Counted from the stretch's first letter, positions 1-10,701 are shown. The stretch: 64,000 nt of DNA from Rotaria macrura (GCA_900239685.1 OENT01000330.1:1-64000); one strand, 5' to 3'. Notes: generated from the letters alone by a model not told the origin. Numbers and translations are program-made.

Positions 1-126
1 GGATATGTTAGTTTGGCAATTGGTGAAAGAATATTTAACGAGACTGGGCGAATGATAGAAACTCGTAGACAACTATTAAGTCAGGATTCGTTAGATGCAC
101 TTGTAGATCTTCGACACTGTTTGTGA
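1..126 (+). pseudogene. hAT transposase C-terminal dimerisation fragment (5' part outside window)
   Basis: Frame 1 is open from the first base to TGA at 124-126 and encodes 41 residues that fit the end of the hAT dimerisation domain: an ERIFNETGRMIETRRQLLS core followed by SLDALVDLRH. Known family members have the pattern (E)R.FS..G.....+R..L....+..LV.L+. The usual FS.AG is here FNETG, so it is diverged. Only the last exon or fragment lies in the window, so whether it is an intact gene cannot be judged. A GGGTACG-rich array with TAGAG/CTCTA-like ends follows at 211-298 and may be the right end of the same element. Confidence 0.65.
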
Positions 127-210
127 TAGTCATAAAAAGATTGTTATTTCATTTTTATTTAATCAAGCTAAATAAAATAGTGAACTTACATTTTCAATCA
201 CCATAAAGAG

Positions 211-298
211 TAGAGGGCGGGTACGGGTAGGGTACGGGTAAAGAATTTTTTTTCGGGTCGTGTACGGGCGCGAAAAGTCGTACCCATGCAGTACTCTA
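211..298. repeat. GGGTACGG cryptic repeat array with hAT-like TAGAG end
   Basis: The tract opens with TAGAGGGCGGGTACGGGTA, repeats GGGTACGG variants, and closes with GTACCCATGCAGTACTCTA. The two ends are loosely inverted (TAGAG...CTCTA with GGGTACG inside). Flanking 8-mers (ATAAAGAG and TTTTGGAA) do not match, so no target duplication is seen. It lies 85 bp after the hAT stop codon at 126 and could be the right subterminal region of that element. Confidence 0.45.
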
Positions 299-801
299 TT
301 TTGGAAGCGTGAGTTTATGAAAACGTGTAATATATTGATCCAGATCTGTCTACTTCGGAAAGTTTCAAACATTTTTGATGAGCCACTCTTAAAATTTGCT
401 GCAAAGGGAAGGCATACCCTTACTAACAATAATTTAAAAAATGTGTCCTATATATTAGAAAATTAAAAAAAACTCGACGGATTAACACCACTAACACTTG
501 ACGAAAGAAACAGCCACTATTAGACAACTTCAATAGGTAACGTCATTTTCCATATTTAAAACAAATTTAAACAAAATCAATTGAATCGACTGTCAGTTTT
601 TACTTAATTCATCATTTTTTCGCTAATAAAAGGTGAAAATTCAATGACTACTTTGTCTTTGTTTTAGTCTTTTTCATTGTATCTTTCGCGATAATCGTTG
701 GAATAAATCCAGTTCGATCATGATTTGCTTTCTGTTTTCTTAATAGTGTAAGTTCGGTTATAGCGACGTTAAGTATGAAATTGAGCAGATCAAATCATTT
801 T
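299..801. other. AT-rich stretch, nothing recognised
   Basis: No open frame with recognisable similarity, no RNA gene and no clear repeat. The only open frames are short ones over AT-rich sequence. Confidence 0.5.
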
Positions 802-1149
802 AAGTCAATTTTGAGCAGGCTGAACAGTTCAGACCGGCCTGGCCTGGTGGCCTGGTCACCATCGGCCTGGCCTGATGCAGGCCAGGCTAAAATCTCAAAA
901 CTCAGCCTGGCCTGCAGTCCAGCCTGGCAGGCGACCAGGCGCCTGCAGGCCGGCCTGGCCTGTTGGCAGCTCTGNAAGTCAATTTTGAGCAGGCTGAACA
1001 GTTCAGACCGGCCTGGCCTGGTGGCCTGGTCACCATCGGCCTGGCCTGATGCAGGCCAGGCTAAAATCTCAAAACTTAGCCTGGCCTGCAGTCCAGCCTG
1101 GCAGGCGACCAGGCGCCTGCAGGCCGGCCTGGCCTGTTGGCAGCTCTGG
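802..1149. repeat. Two near-identical 174-bp GC-rich units (GGCCTG word)
   Basis: Units 802-975 and 976-1149 are nearly identical: one clear difference is CTCAGCC versus CTTAGCC, and there is an N at 975 at the junction. They are far more GC-rich than the surroundings and dominated by GGCCTG/CAGGCC. The left end (ATTTTGAGCAGGCTG) and the reversed right end of the third copy near 7.69 kb (ATTTTGAGCCAGAGCTG) are similar, suggesting terminal inverted repeats of a short DNA element. The open frames crossing it on both strands are composition artefacts. The exact tandem duplication with an N at the join may be a real duplication or an assembly join. Confidence 0.85.
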
Positions 1150-1692
1150 CCCACACCACAATCCCATGATTCACAGACCGTTACCAACAGGTGCCCCGAC
1201 ACCAACCACACCGTTGTCGACGGGTGGTTCCATCGTCACAGACCATTACCGACATGATGTTCTACGTTCACAGACCGTTACCGACAGGTGAGTGTTTTTT
1301 GAAACACGAACGTAATGGTGTTTTGAAGTGTTTACGGTAGAAATTTAGGACCCGCTACCCCTGCGCAATCACAGACCGTTACCGACAGGTGATTTCTCCG
1401 TCGGAAGCCGTACTGGCAGGGTTTAAGGCGGTCTCAGAAGTGTTGTGTGGCCCTTAACGACGCTACTGATTGTCAGAGATCTTCGGTACAGGTTTACTTA
1501 ATGTATGTCACTAATTTCTGATGAGAATATATTAGCTGCTTCTTTATTTCAGGTCTCGTCGCTCAGTGGAAAATGATTAGGAAACATGTAGCAGGGTTCA
1601 TTAAAGAAAGCAAGATTTCCATCACTGTTGAAAGCAGTTACATTGGGTTTCACATTTTCCATCCTGTAAGGATTTCCGCTAACATCTTTTTG
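1150..1692. repeat. Dispersed repeat family, copy 1 (contracted 32-bp minisatellite)
   Basis: The segment shares with 48.89-49.74 kb several CACAGACCGTTACCGACAGG units (near 1172, 1217, 1271 and 1370), a TTGAAACACGA...GAAGTGTTTA.GGTAGAAATTT block, and a roughly 200-bp tail. The tail contains ATGTATGTCACTAATTTCTG, GAAAGAAAGCAAGATTTC and a CTGTAAGGATT-type end. The tail block is well conserved between the two copies, while unit number differs greatly (about 4 here, 13 or more there). No coding capacity was found. It ends abruptly at the truncated kinase pseudogene. Confidence 0.7.
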
Positions 1693-2508
1693 TTATAAGA
1701 TTCTTCTGTCTAGGGATTTTGGAGTATTTCTTGCGCTGGATATCGATAAGGAACAACATTGAGACAAGATGTGGATGTCGACGTAGACTGGTTAATCGAG
1801 CCGCCTCTGCTGAAACCGAAATCAGCCACTTTAACGAGTGTCTCTCTTTGATTTTATTCATCAAATTTAAACACGATGATGTTTCGATAAGCGAGATCAT
1901 AGTTTGCAATGTTGTTGGAAGCTGGAAAAGAAATCCCATCTGCTATTTGGATAAATATATCTTTCAAAACGATCTCACTAATATGTTCAGTTCGCTTTCT
2001 AATTATTTGCATCAAATTATCACATTGAGCACGTTACTGGACAAGCATAAGTTCATCTTACGGATTCTCAACCAATCCGTATGTGCGCAGAACATCTGCA
2101 TGCTTACTCATTTCAACGTAGAACATTGCTTCTTTTAACGCTCGTACACTGGTGATTGACATTATGATAATTGGTGGTCCATCTGTTTTTGTTATCCATT
2201 CTGCGAGGCACGCTTCCTTCCGGTAACTTTCAAATAAAACATCTAGTTGCTTTATGTCTTCACCAAACTTGAATTCATAGCGTTCACTGACGAGTTGTTT
2301 CACGAGACGATTTGGAATGAGTCTTTCCCTGCTCATAGGTTCTCGTGTAAGTGGACTTGTTCCTTGCTCCTTTCTCCTTTAACCATTTAATGATTGCTTC
2401 TCATTCGTAAGTATGCCCGTCTTCAGCTATAATTGGATCACGAAAATGCCGTTCAATGATCGGACATTGGAGTAGAACTGTTGTAGACGTGACGTTTTCT
2501 TGAGTCAT
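1693..2508 (-). pseudogene. U-box / protein kinase fusion, decayed
   Basis: Read on the minus strand from an ATG at 2508, the first block is a U-box: LQCPIIERHFRDPIIAEDG, then GHTYE, EAIIKWLKEKG, and (after a 1-nt frameshift near 2362) SPLTREPMSRERLIPNRLV. A kinase-like region follows: an N-lobe helix around EAMFYVEMSKHADVLRTYG, a catalytic loop DLAYRN (1881-1898, lacking the usual His-Arg before Asp), VKVADFGFSR with DFG at 1815-1823, and PYRYPAQEILQ at the APE position. In-frame stops lie at 2401-2403, 2058-2060, 2034-2036, 1854-1856 and 1710-1712. The C-lobe is lost where repeat copy 1 begins. U-box proteins are ubiquitin E3 ligases; a U-box ahead of a Tyr-kinase-like domain reverses the order in plant PUB kinases. 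This copy cannot make a working protein. Confidence 0.72.
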
Positions 2509-2542
2509 CGCCGAAAACTATTAGCGTAAGTTATGTTTTAGG

Positions 2543-3355
2543 TAGAGACCTGCGGAGTCAATTTTTTTATTCCGAAACCCGACTCCGACTACGAAAAATT
2601 TTTCAGTCACTACTCCGATTCCGAAAAATTTTTATCTCGCTGACTCCGACTCTAAAAATTTTCGTTTTTTAACTCCGACAGAGTTCGGTGTTCCCCAAAG
2701 GTCTCTAGTTCCCGGTGTTATCATTTTTAGCCAAACAGATATATGCGATTCCAGCGTTTAATACAATAGCCGAAAGATTATTTTCAGCTTCAAAGAACAC
2801 TATGTCGGAAAAAAGAATCAATTTAGGTTCCGAAAAAATCAATCAAATGTTGTTTCTACAAAAAAATTTACTTTTTTGAAACAGCTCTTCTATGAGAATA
2901 GAAGAAAAACAACCATTTCAATGTCATCAATAGCGACCGCCTCATCTGAAGATTCAACATGTACTATGCCCAAGCAATAACAATTTGATAATGAAGACAT
3001 TTATACTACTTCGAATGAGACTGAAATATTGCTTGATTCATGATATGTTTTTATTTAGTCGATCTTTCGGAAGTTATAGCTGAAAGATGATTGATTTGTT
3101 CTTTTTTGTCCTGAAACTTATTCTCATTATATGAAACAAGGTTTCCCTTTGATGTTTTTGTTTCTTAATATGAAAAACAAAGATGTTGTTGTATGGAATA
3201 TCGAAGGTTCATCAAACATAATTTTAATCTTGACTTTGCTTTAACTCGGAAAACATTTTTCAAAAGATCCGACTCTGACTCCGATTCCGAAAAATTTAAT
3301 TTTTTAACTCCGACGGCGTCGGAGTCGGAGTTCGGGGCTTCCCCCCAGGTCTCTA
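2543..3355 (+). mobile_element. hAT relic, GACTCCGA-word family, internally deleted
   Basis: Ends are TAGAGACCTG (2543) and the inverted CAGGTCTCTA (to 3355), a perfect 10-bp inverted repeat. Flanking 8-mers GTTTTAGG (2535-2542) and GTTTCAGG (3356-3363) match at 7 of 8, as expected for an aged hAT target duplication. Both subterminal zones (2555-2690 and 3268-3340) are arrays of GACTCCGA/TCGGAGTC with A/T-rich interruptions. A hAT dimerisation fragment lies between them. A second AGGTCTCTA at 2699-2707 closes the first array, so part of the left end may be an internally duplicated or nested short copy. Confidence 0.7.
2733..2879 (+). pseudogene. hAT transposase C-terminal fragment inside the GACTCCGA element
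   Basis: A 49-codon open stretch ending in TGA encodes IPAFNTIAERLFSASKNTMS followed by EKRINLGSEKINQMLFLQKN. This matches the hAT dimerisation signature (P.....ER.FS.....+..+R..L..+.+..L.FL..N). It follows a TTTTTAG acceptor-like sequence, so it may be the last exon of a spliced gene. The catalytic-Glu block is present (AERLFS), but all upstream transposase sequence is missing, so the element is not autonomous. Confidence 0.7.
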
Positions 3356-4425
3356 GTTTCAGGGCTCCCAATAGCGAGAAAATGAAAACAAATCTGAAAA
3401 TCGAACTCATAATGAGTAATTATAGATTAGACAAATGCTGTTTCTGTTTTGCCATTTCACCAGAGCTAACAGAATAACACAAAAAGCATCAATCCAAAGT
3501 GGGACATAGTGTGACCATGAGTGGATATGACCATTTTTTTCACGGTCATATCCAAACATATATCCAACAGAGAAAAAGGGTCCCTCTGTACTTTCAGACA
3601 CTTCTCAGCCCTTCTTCCTACTTTTATGTGCTTCTCGGTACTTCGGTACTTGTGAAATACGGAAGTACGGATCTCTCCCTTGCAATTACCCTTACCATCA
3701 ACACCACAATTTCTACTTTTCGGCTAAATCTGAGCCCTAAAATGAAATCTTCAGCCATCTTCAATGGATAATAACACCATGGTTCTTAGAGACAGAGGCG
3801 CTAATTAAGAATGAATATCACGCTTCTATTTAAATTCCCATTATGTTGAATGCAGTACTCTTTCAATGTGTCAAAGTCGCAATGCTCTGTCTTGCTTCAT
3901 CGACAGAGTTTGTTCCACGAATGCGCAAATTATGTTTGCTTTCATATAGCCACGTTTCACTAATCAATTCATGCCTCTTATAAGCATTCTTCGCATTGCA
4001 CAACACGCTCGCAAGTTTAGGCTTTCAATTTATAAAAAACGGAATCACCTTCTCTTTTACTACTGCAATTGCTTAACACATAGCAGTTTCTAACACTCAA
4101 GAGAAGAATTCAGTTGGGACGCATCATGAACAACTGGGACTGCATCGCCCCCCCCCCTCCCGCGTCTCATAGAAAGAACCCTACACAAAATCATGAAGAC
4201 CTTTTCATGGCTGATTTCGAAGAGAAAATGTCAAATAGATCAACATCGCGGAAAGCATCAATCGAATCGCCAACATTTTGTAGATAAGTCCGTCACTGTC
4301 GAAAGCCCTTTTTGAGTTCGTAGATATTATCGGCCACGAGATTTGACGAAACTTTCCTCTGATAAGCCGTGTGTTACATAGTGGATATGATAGATCACTA
4401 TGTATGACGAATACAAATGGATGTG
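3356..4425. other. Intergenic, small hairpin and C10 run
   Basis: No gene recognised. A perfect 10-bp hairpin arm pair (GGATATGACC at 3523-3532 and GGTCATATCC at 3544-3553) and a run of ten C (4148-4157) are visible. Short open frames have no recognisable content. Confidence 0.5.
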
Positions 4426-4499
4426 TCTCTTCTAGTCTAATTGGAATAGGACAACTGCCCGGATAGCAGGAGATGTGTGGTTCGAATCCCGCGAGGAGA
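4426..4499 (+). tRNA. tRNA-like sequence, degenerate (possible tRNA pseudogene or SINE head)
   Basis: The 74-nt stretch folds as a cloverleaf: acceptor TCTCTTC (4426-4432) with GAGGAGA (4493-4499), seven pairs with one G-U; U8-A9; D stem GTCT/GGAC around a loop containing TTGG; anticodon stem CTGC/GCAG with a 7-nt loop CCGGATA; and a T loop GGTTCGAATCC. A TTTTT run at 4506-4510 could end Pol III transcription. Against a working tRNA, position 33 is C rather than U and only two of five T-stem pairs form. The GGA in the anticodon position would read Ser, but loop and body resemble Arg-type tRNAs, so identity is left open. Confidence 0.45.
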
Positions 4500-4510
4500 A
4501 CATCATTTTT

Positions 4511-5295
4511 CGTTCTGTCACTATAACATCTAGTCCTCTTTTACCGTCTATGTAACTCCGTGTGTCGCTGATTTCTACATATGGTTCAGCCGAATAAGCT
4601 GTGACACCTTTGAAAGAATTAGGAAATTCAGCAGTTGTTAGTTCCCTACTTAAGCTACTACCGACTGCTATGTTATTCTTGTCCACGTTTAATAGGATCT
4701 AGCGAATTGTCAAAACGACCAAATGATTTTGATCCCAAACACTTAAGAACAGAACTATGCAAAGGTCGTAAAAACAATGATTTCTTTCAAAATTCTTCAA
4801 CGATTTACTGGATATAAACTCGATACTCTCTTCTATCATGATCCTGAGAAAAAGAACTCAGCTTATGTCTGCAAATGGCAGCCGAGTTGAGAAGAAGTTT
4901 TTAACTTAATCAGCTGGTGTTGTACTGGCGGAGACTTGATCTATTTGCAAGCAGCTCCTGTGGGTTCTTCTAACCTCCAACAATCCTACTGGCGTTCTCC
5001 TGTTAATCTGCTACTGTTTTTGTTTAATTCATTATCAAACCTATTTTTCTATAGTCAATTTTGCATGGAGATACTGAATCATTGAGTTTTGGAAGACAAA
5101 ATAAAGAAAAAATTGACAAAAGAGATTGTGTTTTGTGTGGTCACTGATTTAGGGCCATTTCGTCGGAGAAGAGTATCTATAAAAAAAAACGCTTCGACAA
5201 AACGTGGAAAACGTCCAAAGTAGATGTTTTCCTATGTAACTTGTGGAGATCTATCCAGCCATACCAAAACATCTATCCCACCCAATCTTTGAATG
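4511..5295. other. Intergenic, nothing recognised
   Basis: No similarity to known coding or RNA families was seen on either strand. Confidence 0.5.
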
Positions 5296-6436
5296 AGACT
5301 TATTCGCGATGAGTTGTTGGCCACGCTTATATATGAAATAGTGGCCATGTTGATTGATATGTTGTTAAGAGCGGTTTATTACCTTTTACGTATCTTTCGA
5401 AATCGTCTTTCTGGTATAGAGTATCCACTTCTCACCTCGTCTCTTATCGTCCTTCTTAATTGTGTTATTCTTTTGCTATCGTCTTCTTCATTTCCATTTT
5501 ATACAGAAATGATTAATACAATGGAAAGATAGAAAACTTATATTCAGGTTCATTTCTGATCACTGTAACAATCAAGCACAAAAAGATTAAGATGAATTTA
5601 TACGGACACCAACTGAATTTATCACAAATGGGTTCTTGTACATACAGCAGCTATTTCATATACATTGGTGCTTGAATAATACCATTCAGAACAATGTGGA
5701 ACTCGTGAGAAAAGCATGTTAGATGACGTCAGCTCTCAATTATTATCTTTTCCTTTCTATCATTGCTGTGACGTCATCACATGTATATGCATTCCATCTA
5801 TATCTTCTTTCGTTCTGTTGTCATGCGTGAACAGATACATGTTCTCTGTTCTAGTATGTTCCAGTCTATTCGTTCTGTCTATTGTTGTTGTATGCTCTCA
5901 TTAGTACTCTCGTGTGAGTTCTGGAATCACTAGTGCCTTCTATAATATTCCGTTTGTTCCGAACCCATGTATATATATACCCATCCGCTCGTAACAATAA
6001 AGTAGATTGTACATAAACGATAACTAAAGCTTTTCTCTGACTAACAACTGGATAGTGGTTTACTATCTGTCACAAGCACCTGTAATTTGTCAACAAAAAT
6101 TTGTTTAAAGAAGCATTCTTATGACAAAAAATCTTATCATAATCTTTTAATACTTGATTATTGTGATGATCAGAAATAAAAATGAGCACAACTCTTCTAT
6201 CTATCCATTATATAAATCATTTCTGTATAAAATGGAAAGGGAGAAGACAAGATCAAAAATATAACAAAACTAAGAGGGAGGAGAAGATACGAGACGAGGT
6301 GAGAAGTGGACACTATACCAGAAAGACGATTTCGAAAGATAGGTAACAGGAAATAAACAGCTCTTAACAACATATCAACCAACATGGCCACTATATCAAA
6401 TATAAGCGTGGCCAACAAGCCATCGCGAATAAGTCT
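5296..6436. repeat. Large palindrome: two ~295-bp inverted arms around a ~545-bp spacer
   Basis: Arm 5296-5590 begins AGACTTATTCGCGATG and is repeated in reverse complement at about 6142-6436. Identity is high (roughly nine of ten bases by eye) with small indels. Both arms read as RLIRD.LLATLI..IVAML.DM in one frame before frames diverge. No known family was recognised. The spacer contains an LTR-like sequence. It could be a foldback element or an inverted duplication that carries an LTR insertion. Confidence 0.85.
5717..6046 (+). mobile_element. LTR-like sequence (candidate solo or 5' LTR)
   Basis: A 330-bp segment begins TGTTAG and ends CTAACA, the short inverted ends of many retrotransposon LTRs. 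It has two TGACGTCA-type sites (5723-5730 and about 5770), a TATATATATA at about 5969-5979 and AATAAA near 5997, in the order expected for an LTR promoter and polyadenylation signal. ACTGGATAGTGG follows the end, so a TGG-starting primer-binding site two bases downstream is possible. No matching 5-bp duplication flanks it and no second LTR or pol gene is present. It is therefore either a remnant 5' LTR or a chance resemblance. Confidence 0.4.
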
Positions 6437-7214
6437 AATTGTCGGCACCTTATAAAGATTCTTACACAAAATATATCTCATCATCAAATTGCATTGATGC
6501 AAAAAGGAATTTTAACTGAAAAGAAAAGAAATGTTGCAGGTTTTATAATTTGTTACATTGGTTTCTTTTTCGTCTATTCTTTTGTATCAATCAGTATTTA
6601 AGTTTTTCCTTGTCATTAGAAACTTCGTTTCGCTCATTGAAGTCGCTCCCTTGAAAATCAAAACAAATTTAAAACATTGATACGCGTTGAATGTTCAAAC
6701 GAAACAATTTCGAAGACAAAATACTGTTGTTACTCTGACAAGGGTTTTTCATCCATCTTGTACGTAAATCTTTGTGCTCGATGAATTGACTGAACAAATG
6801 AGTTGAACACTGAGCAAAGACATTTAATCGACTTCTCTCTAGAGTCCGAAAGTGGTTTCATACCAGAGATGGACAAGTCACAGTTTGTCTCTCTCCGAAA
6901 AGAACTTAAGCACACAAAAACATGTCATATGTCTATATTATTGCATTCAACAAAAACTAAGATATCGTACCACATAAACAAGAAAATTCAATACACAAAT
7001 CCCTGCGTAGATGACTCATATAGATTTCAGAGAAGTTAGAAGCAATTTCTTCGATTTTCTTGGTCGCCAATAAAATACGAAATTTTCTCCAACAGAGCAC
7101 ACAAGCGTGCCCAGACCTGTTCAGATTGAGAGACAGAAAGTTTCTCTATCGAACGCTACCACAGAAACACAAGAACATGACCATGCCGGTGTAAAGGAAG
7201 GTACGAGTGTCCGT
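6437..7214. other. Intergenic, nothing recognised
   Basis: AT-rich, with only short open frames and no recognisable domain. Confidence 0.5.
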
Positions 7215-7550
7215 ATGAGTGTGGGTGGCTGGTGGTGTGACTGTGGTCGTGGGTGTTGGTGTGAATGCTGTCGTGGCTGACCGTGCGACTGTGGGAATCG
7301 CTATGGCTCTGGGCATGGATGGCTCAGGTGGTGACTGTGGCCGTTGGTATGTATACGGCTGTGCGTGGGGACTCTTGGTACGGTTGTCGCCTTCCTGCTA
7401 TTCTGTTTGGGGGCTGTGGGTTTGGTTGTGGGGTGTTGGCTATTGGTTGGTGTTACTCTTATTCGCTCTCGATGCCTCAAAACACTGGCCCACAGCCACA
7501 CACCAACCTACATCCGAACCTACACCCAAACACCATCTACAGCCACAGCG
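7215..7550. repeat. Degenerate telomere-like tract: TGTGGG side then CCCACA side
   Basis: The left two thirds are GT-rich with many TGTGGG/GTGGGTG/GGTGTG variants (e.g. GAGTGTGGGTGG, TGGTCGTGGGTGTTGG). From about 7490 the strand bias flips to CCCACAGCCACACACCAACC and ACACCCAAACACC. Bdelloid telomeres use TGTGGG, so this reads as a degenerate interstitial telomeric inverted tract. A simple GT-rich minisatellite cannot be excluded. The long open frames across it are composition artefacts. Confidence 0.45.
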
Positions 7551-7697
7551 ACACTGGCGTGGCCTTACGGCCTAATCATCGTCGGCCTGATGCAGGCGAC
7601 GCTAAAATCTAAAAACTCAGCCTGACCTGCAGTCCAGCCTGACAGGCGACCAGGTTGCTGCAGACCGGCCTGGCCTATTAGCAGCTCTGGCTCAAAA
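7551..7697. repeat. Diverged third copy of the GGCCTG GC-rich unit
   Basis: It aligns with the 174-bp unit at 802-1149 through GGCCTGATGCAGG, GCTAAAATCT.AAAACTCAGCC, CTGCAGTCCAGCCTG and GGCAGCTCTGG-like blocks, with many C-to-T type differences. Its end, CAGCTCTGGCTCAAAAT, inverts to resemble the left end of the units at 808-822. That supports a short element with terminal inverted repeats. Confidence 0.7.
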
Positions 7698-10600
7698 TAT
7701 GAAAGCGAACTGAAAACTCCCACTGGAGACACTGATACATCTCCAATGTTGGGATCATGTAGCGTTTCGATTTCTCAACAACGGGAAACGAAACAGAAAC
7801 AACTTTCTTTGTCATTTGACTGCAATTTATTGCAAAAAATATGAAGAATAAAACAAAGACTTTCATTACCAAACATTATTTCACTTGAGAACCCACCGTT
7901 TGACACGATCATTCCCGTTATTGACGACATACAGATTACTATAACGGTTGAATGATAAACTTTAAGGACAATTTAATTGATTTAGTCTATCTCTTTTAGC
8001 GTTTTCACCAATTACGAGATGTCTTTGTTTGATACCTGTAACCAACGAATGATTCAATGATTGCAGCAATCAGCCACATAGACAGTATTCAATCAATCGA
8101 TAACGAACACCATATCCTTCTTCATTACCACCAGCAACTACTCTTTTTTGAATGTCGCCACTTCGATATTGTCTCACCGCCTGTATTCATTGTGAAAACA
8201 TAGAGAGGTTCATGTTCATGCCGATACAGTCAACCTTTGAAATGATTATTCCCTTTGTTTTCCATCCTGGTGCAACCATCGAACTGGGTTCCTATTAACC
8301 TTGTCGGAGGTGATAAAACTATCACCCATTATTTCAACGATGAAACTACAGGAATGATTCAATTGATGACCCTTGTTCATTACCTCAGACCTCTACCTGA
8401 TAATTCTATGACTAAACTGATCAACGATATATACATGATTTGATCGTCATCAACGAACAGACCCAACGGATAATTACCTTGCTGAGTTCCTCCAGCAGCT
8501 GTCGGTTCATTTTTTACCCATATGGTATTCGTATGAATGCCACACCAACTCGTGCATAGTGGTGATACTAAATTGCAAGGCCATACACTAGAAACAGAGT
8601 GTATGTGTTATTGTGGGATATTTTGCTAGTCCCCCTTCTTTCACACTCAATGCCTTTCTTGAATATTCTTTTCAAATCAATTCGCAGATTTCAGGTGACG
8701 GAACAGACAAGTCTGGCATTGAGCTGGAGTTTGCATTTACCAATTGATAAAAAGCCTTGAACTTTTGACTGTTCAGATAAATGTCGACTACGGCTTCAGG
8801 TTACACATGAAAATAATACTAGCGGCAGAAAGGCGCAATACTACTTTCTTTCTTAATAAGTATTGTCTCCGTTAATATTGGGCTCTTTGAATCAGTGTGA
8901 CTATATTCCTAATACAAACAGCCTAAATCGAACGTATCCAAGGGCGTTCTCTATTACTGAGTCAATCATGTATTGGATATCAAAGTTGTAGGGAAAAAAA
9001 CTTAGAAAACATCTTCCGATGTGTTTTATCGTATTAGTTACACCTGACACGACTACTTACAAGGCTACATTAGTTCGCAAAAGAAGTATGTCAGATGTCA
9101 AATGCATTACAATTGAGATAGACTTGTCCCTACAATGAAGCGAATTTTCGGGTTGACAAACTTCTATGGAAAAAAAAACATTCTCCAGTAAATAGAATCA
9201 CTTTGCACTTATCTTATTGAAAATCGATATTTTAAACTTTCTCCAACACTACAACTTTCACATTTCAGGTGTCATCTTAACTAGAACAGCTTTCATTATA
9301 GAAAACAATACGAAATCGTTTTTAAAATCAATATGATGACATCAGTTACTGTAGAAAAAGTTTTCTTTATATTAGTGCACATAGCATGCTTTATTTCTCT
9401 CAATTCTGATCAATCGTGGCAGATTCAGTACTCACAAGTCGCAATGTAATAATCAGTCCAACCCATGTTAAAGTTTATTGTATTTACTACAATATATATA
9501 GTTTCATGTAACGCTCGGTTTTGACAACCTGCTTATATCAATATGTCATAGGATATGAATAAACATTCAGAAAAAAAGCAAAAAGTTGATATTGTATGGG
9601 GATTTTTCAAATCGAGAAAATCCCATTAAATGATCAGCGAGACATTCTCTTCAGATATATTTTATATAATTTCGACTATTAATCAAAGTCATGACACTAT
9701 TATGAGAGATATATTCACCTTCATCAGCAAAATTGAGATTCAAAAACACGTGTCTAGCTCATTTTTTAATTCGATTATTTGTAGACTTTTGAAATTCCTT
9801 CAATTATTTTCCGATTACCATAAATAAACTGTTCATTAATATCTAGTAAGACCATATCCTGCTTCTCTGGGGGTTGAACACAATTACTATTTTAAGAAAA
9901 TGACGGACTTTTCAGCCTAAGATCAGTTTCATAGATGGTAATAGACCGAAAATGAATCACTAGAGGGCTCAAAAGAAAAAACGGAAGTGAGATGCCCTGC
10001 AATTGGATGCTCATGTCAACCCTGGATTACAGCTGTCAAGTTACTCCCACTGAGTTCCCTTAACAGCATGACTGAATACTACGACAATGATGTTTCAAGC
10101 CTAACAGAAAAGTATCAGTTGGTAATTGTATTTCAAAATCACAAAAATAATTTTGGGAAATTTCGAAGGTTCACTTAGTCGGTAGAAAGCAACAGACAAT
10201 GTATGGTCATTTGACTATGAGTCTTTCACTAATCTAAAATCTGAGTCACGTAAATATCCATTTGCATACACATCTTTCGATGTCATCGGCGTGATACGTT
10301 GGCTATCAAGGAAAATTGATTAGTTTATACTCACTGAATACAGTTTTATTGTATGATTGTGTTGTTTCATGTATTTTAGATATAGCAGTTCATGCTTCCT
10401 CCACACTATTATTTCCCGGCTCGTCTAACCGAGCAATGCTAATGATTTTTGGTATCTATGTTTTGCATTCGGATTCAAATCGTCCAATGATACCCAACAT
10501 CCTGTTTGTTTCATTAGAAAAAACTGCCGGCGCAGAGAGATCTTCTCCATTAAAAGACTATCATAAACAAAGTCAGATCGTCTTTTCATTTTAAAAAAGA

Positions 10601-10701
10601 TAGGAAGATGTGTAGGTATCTGCCGTTTATTAGCGAACACATGCCTGTAGAAATATCTAGCGAGACACAGATTTCTCAGTAACTACACATCCTATCAAAA
10701 T
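7698..10701. other. 3-kb AT-rich intergenic stretch
   Basis: No gene, RNA or clear repeat was recognised on either strand. Several open frames of 60-95 codons exist (for example 8255-8443 and 10316-10594) but none has a recognisable motif. Confidence 0.5.

Noticed and set aside
7219..7612. Overlapping 90-118 codon frames, Val/Trp/Gly-rich
   Set aside because: They are readings of the GT-rich telomere-like tract in three frames.
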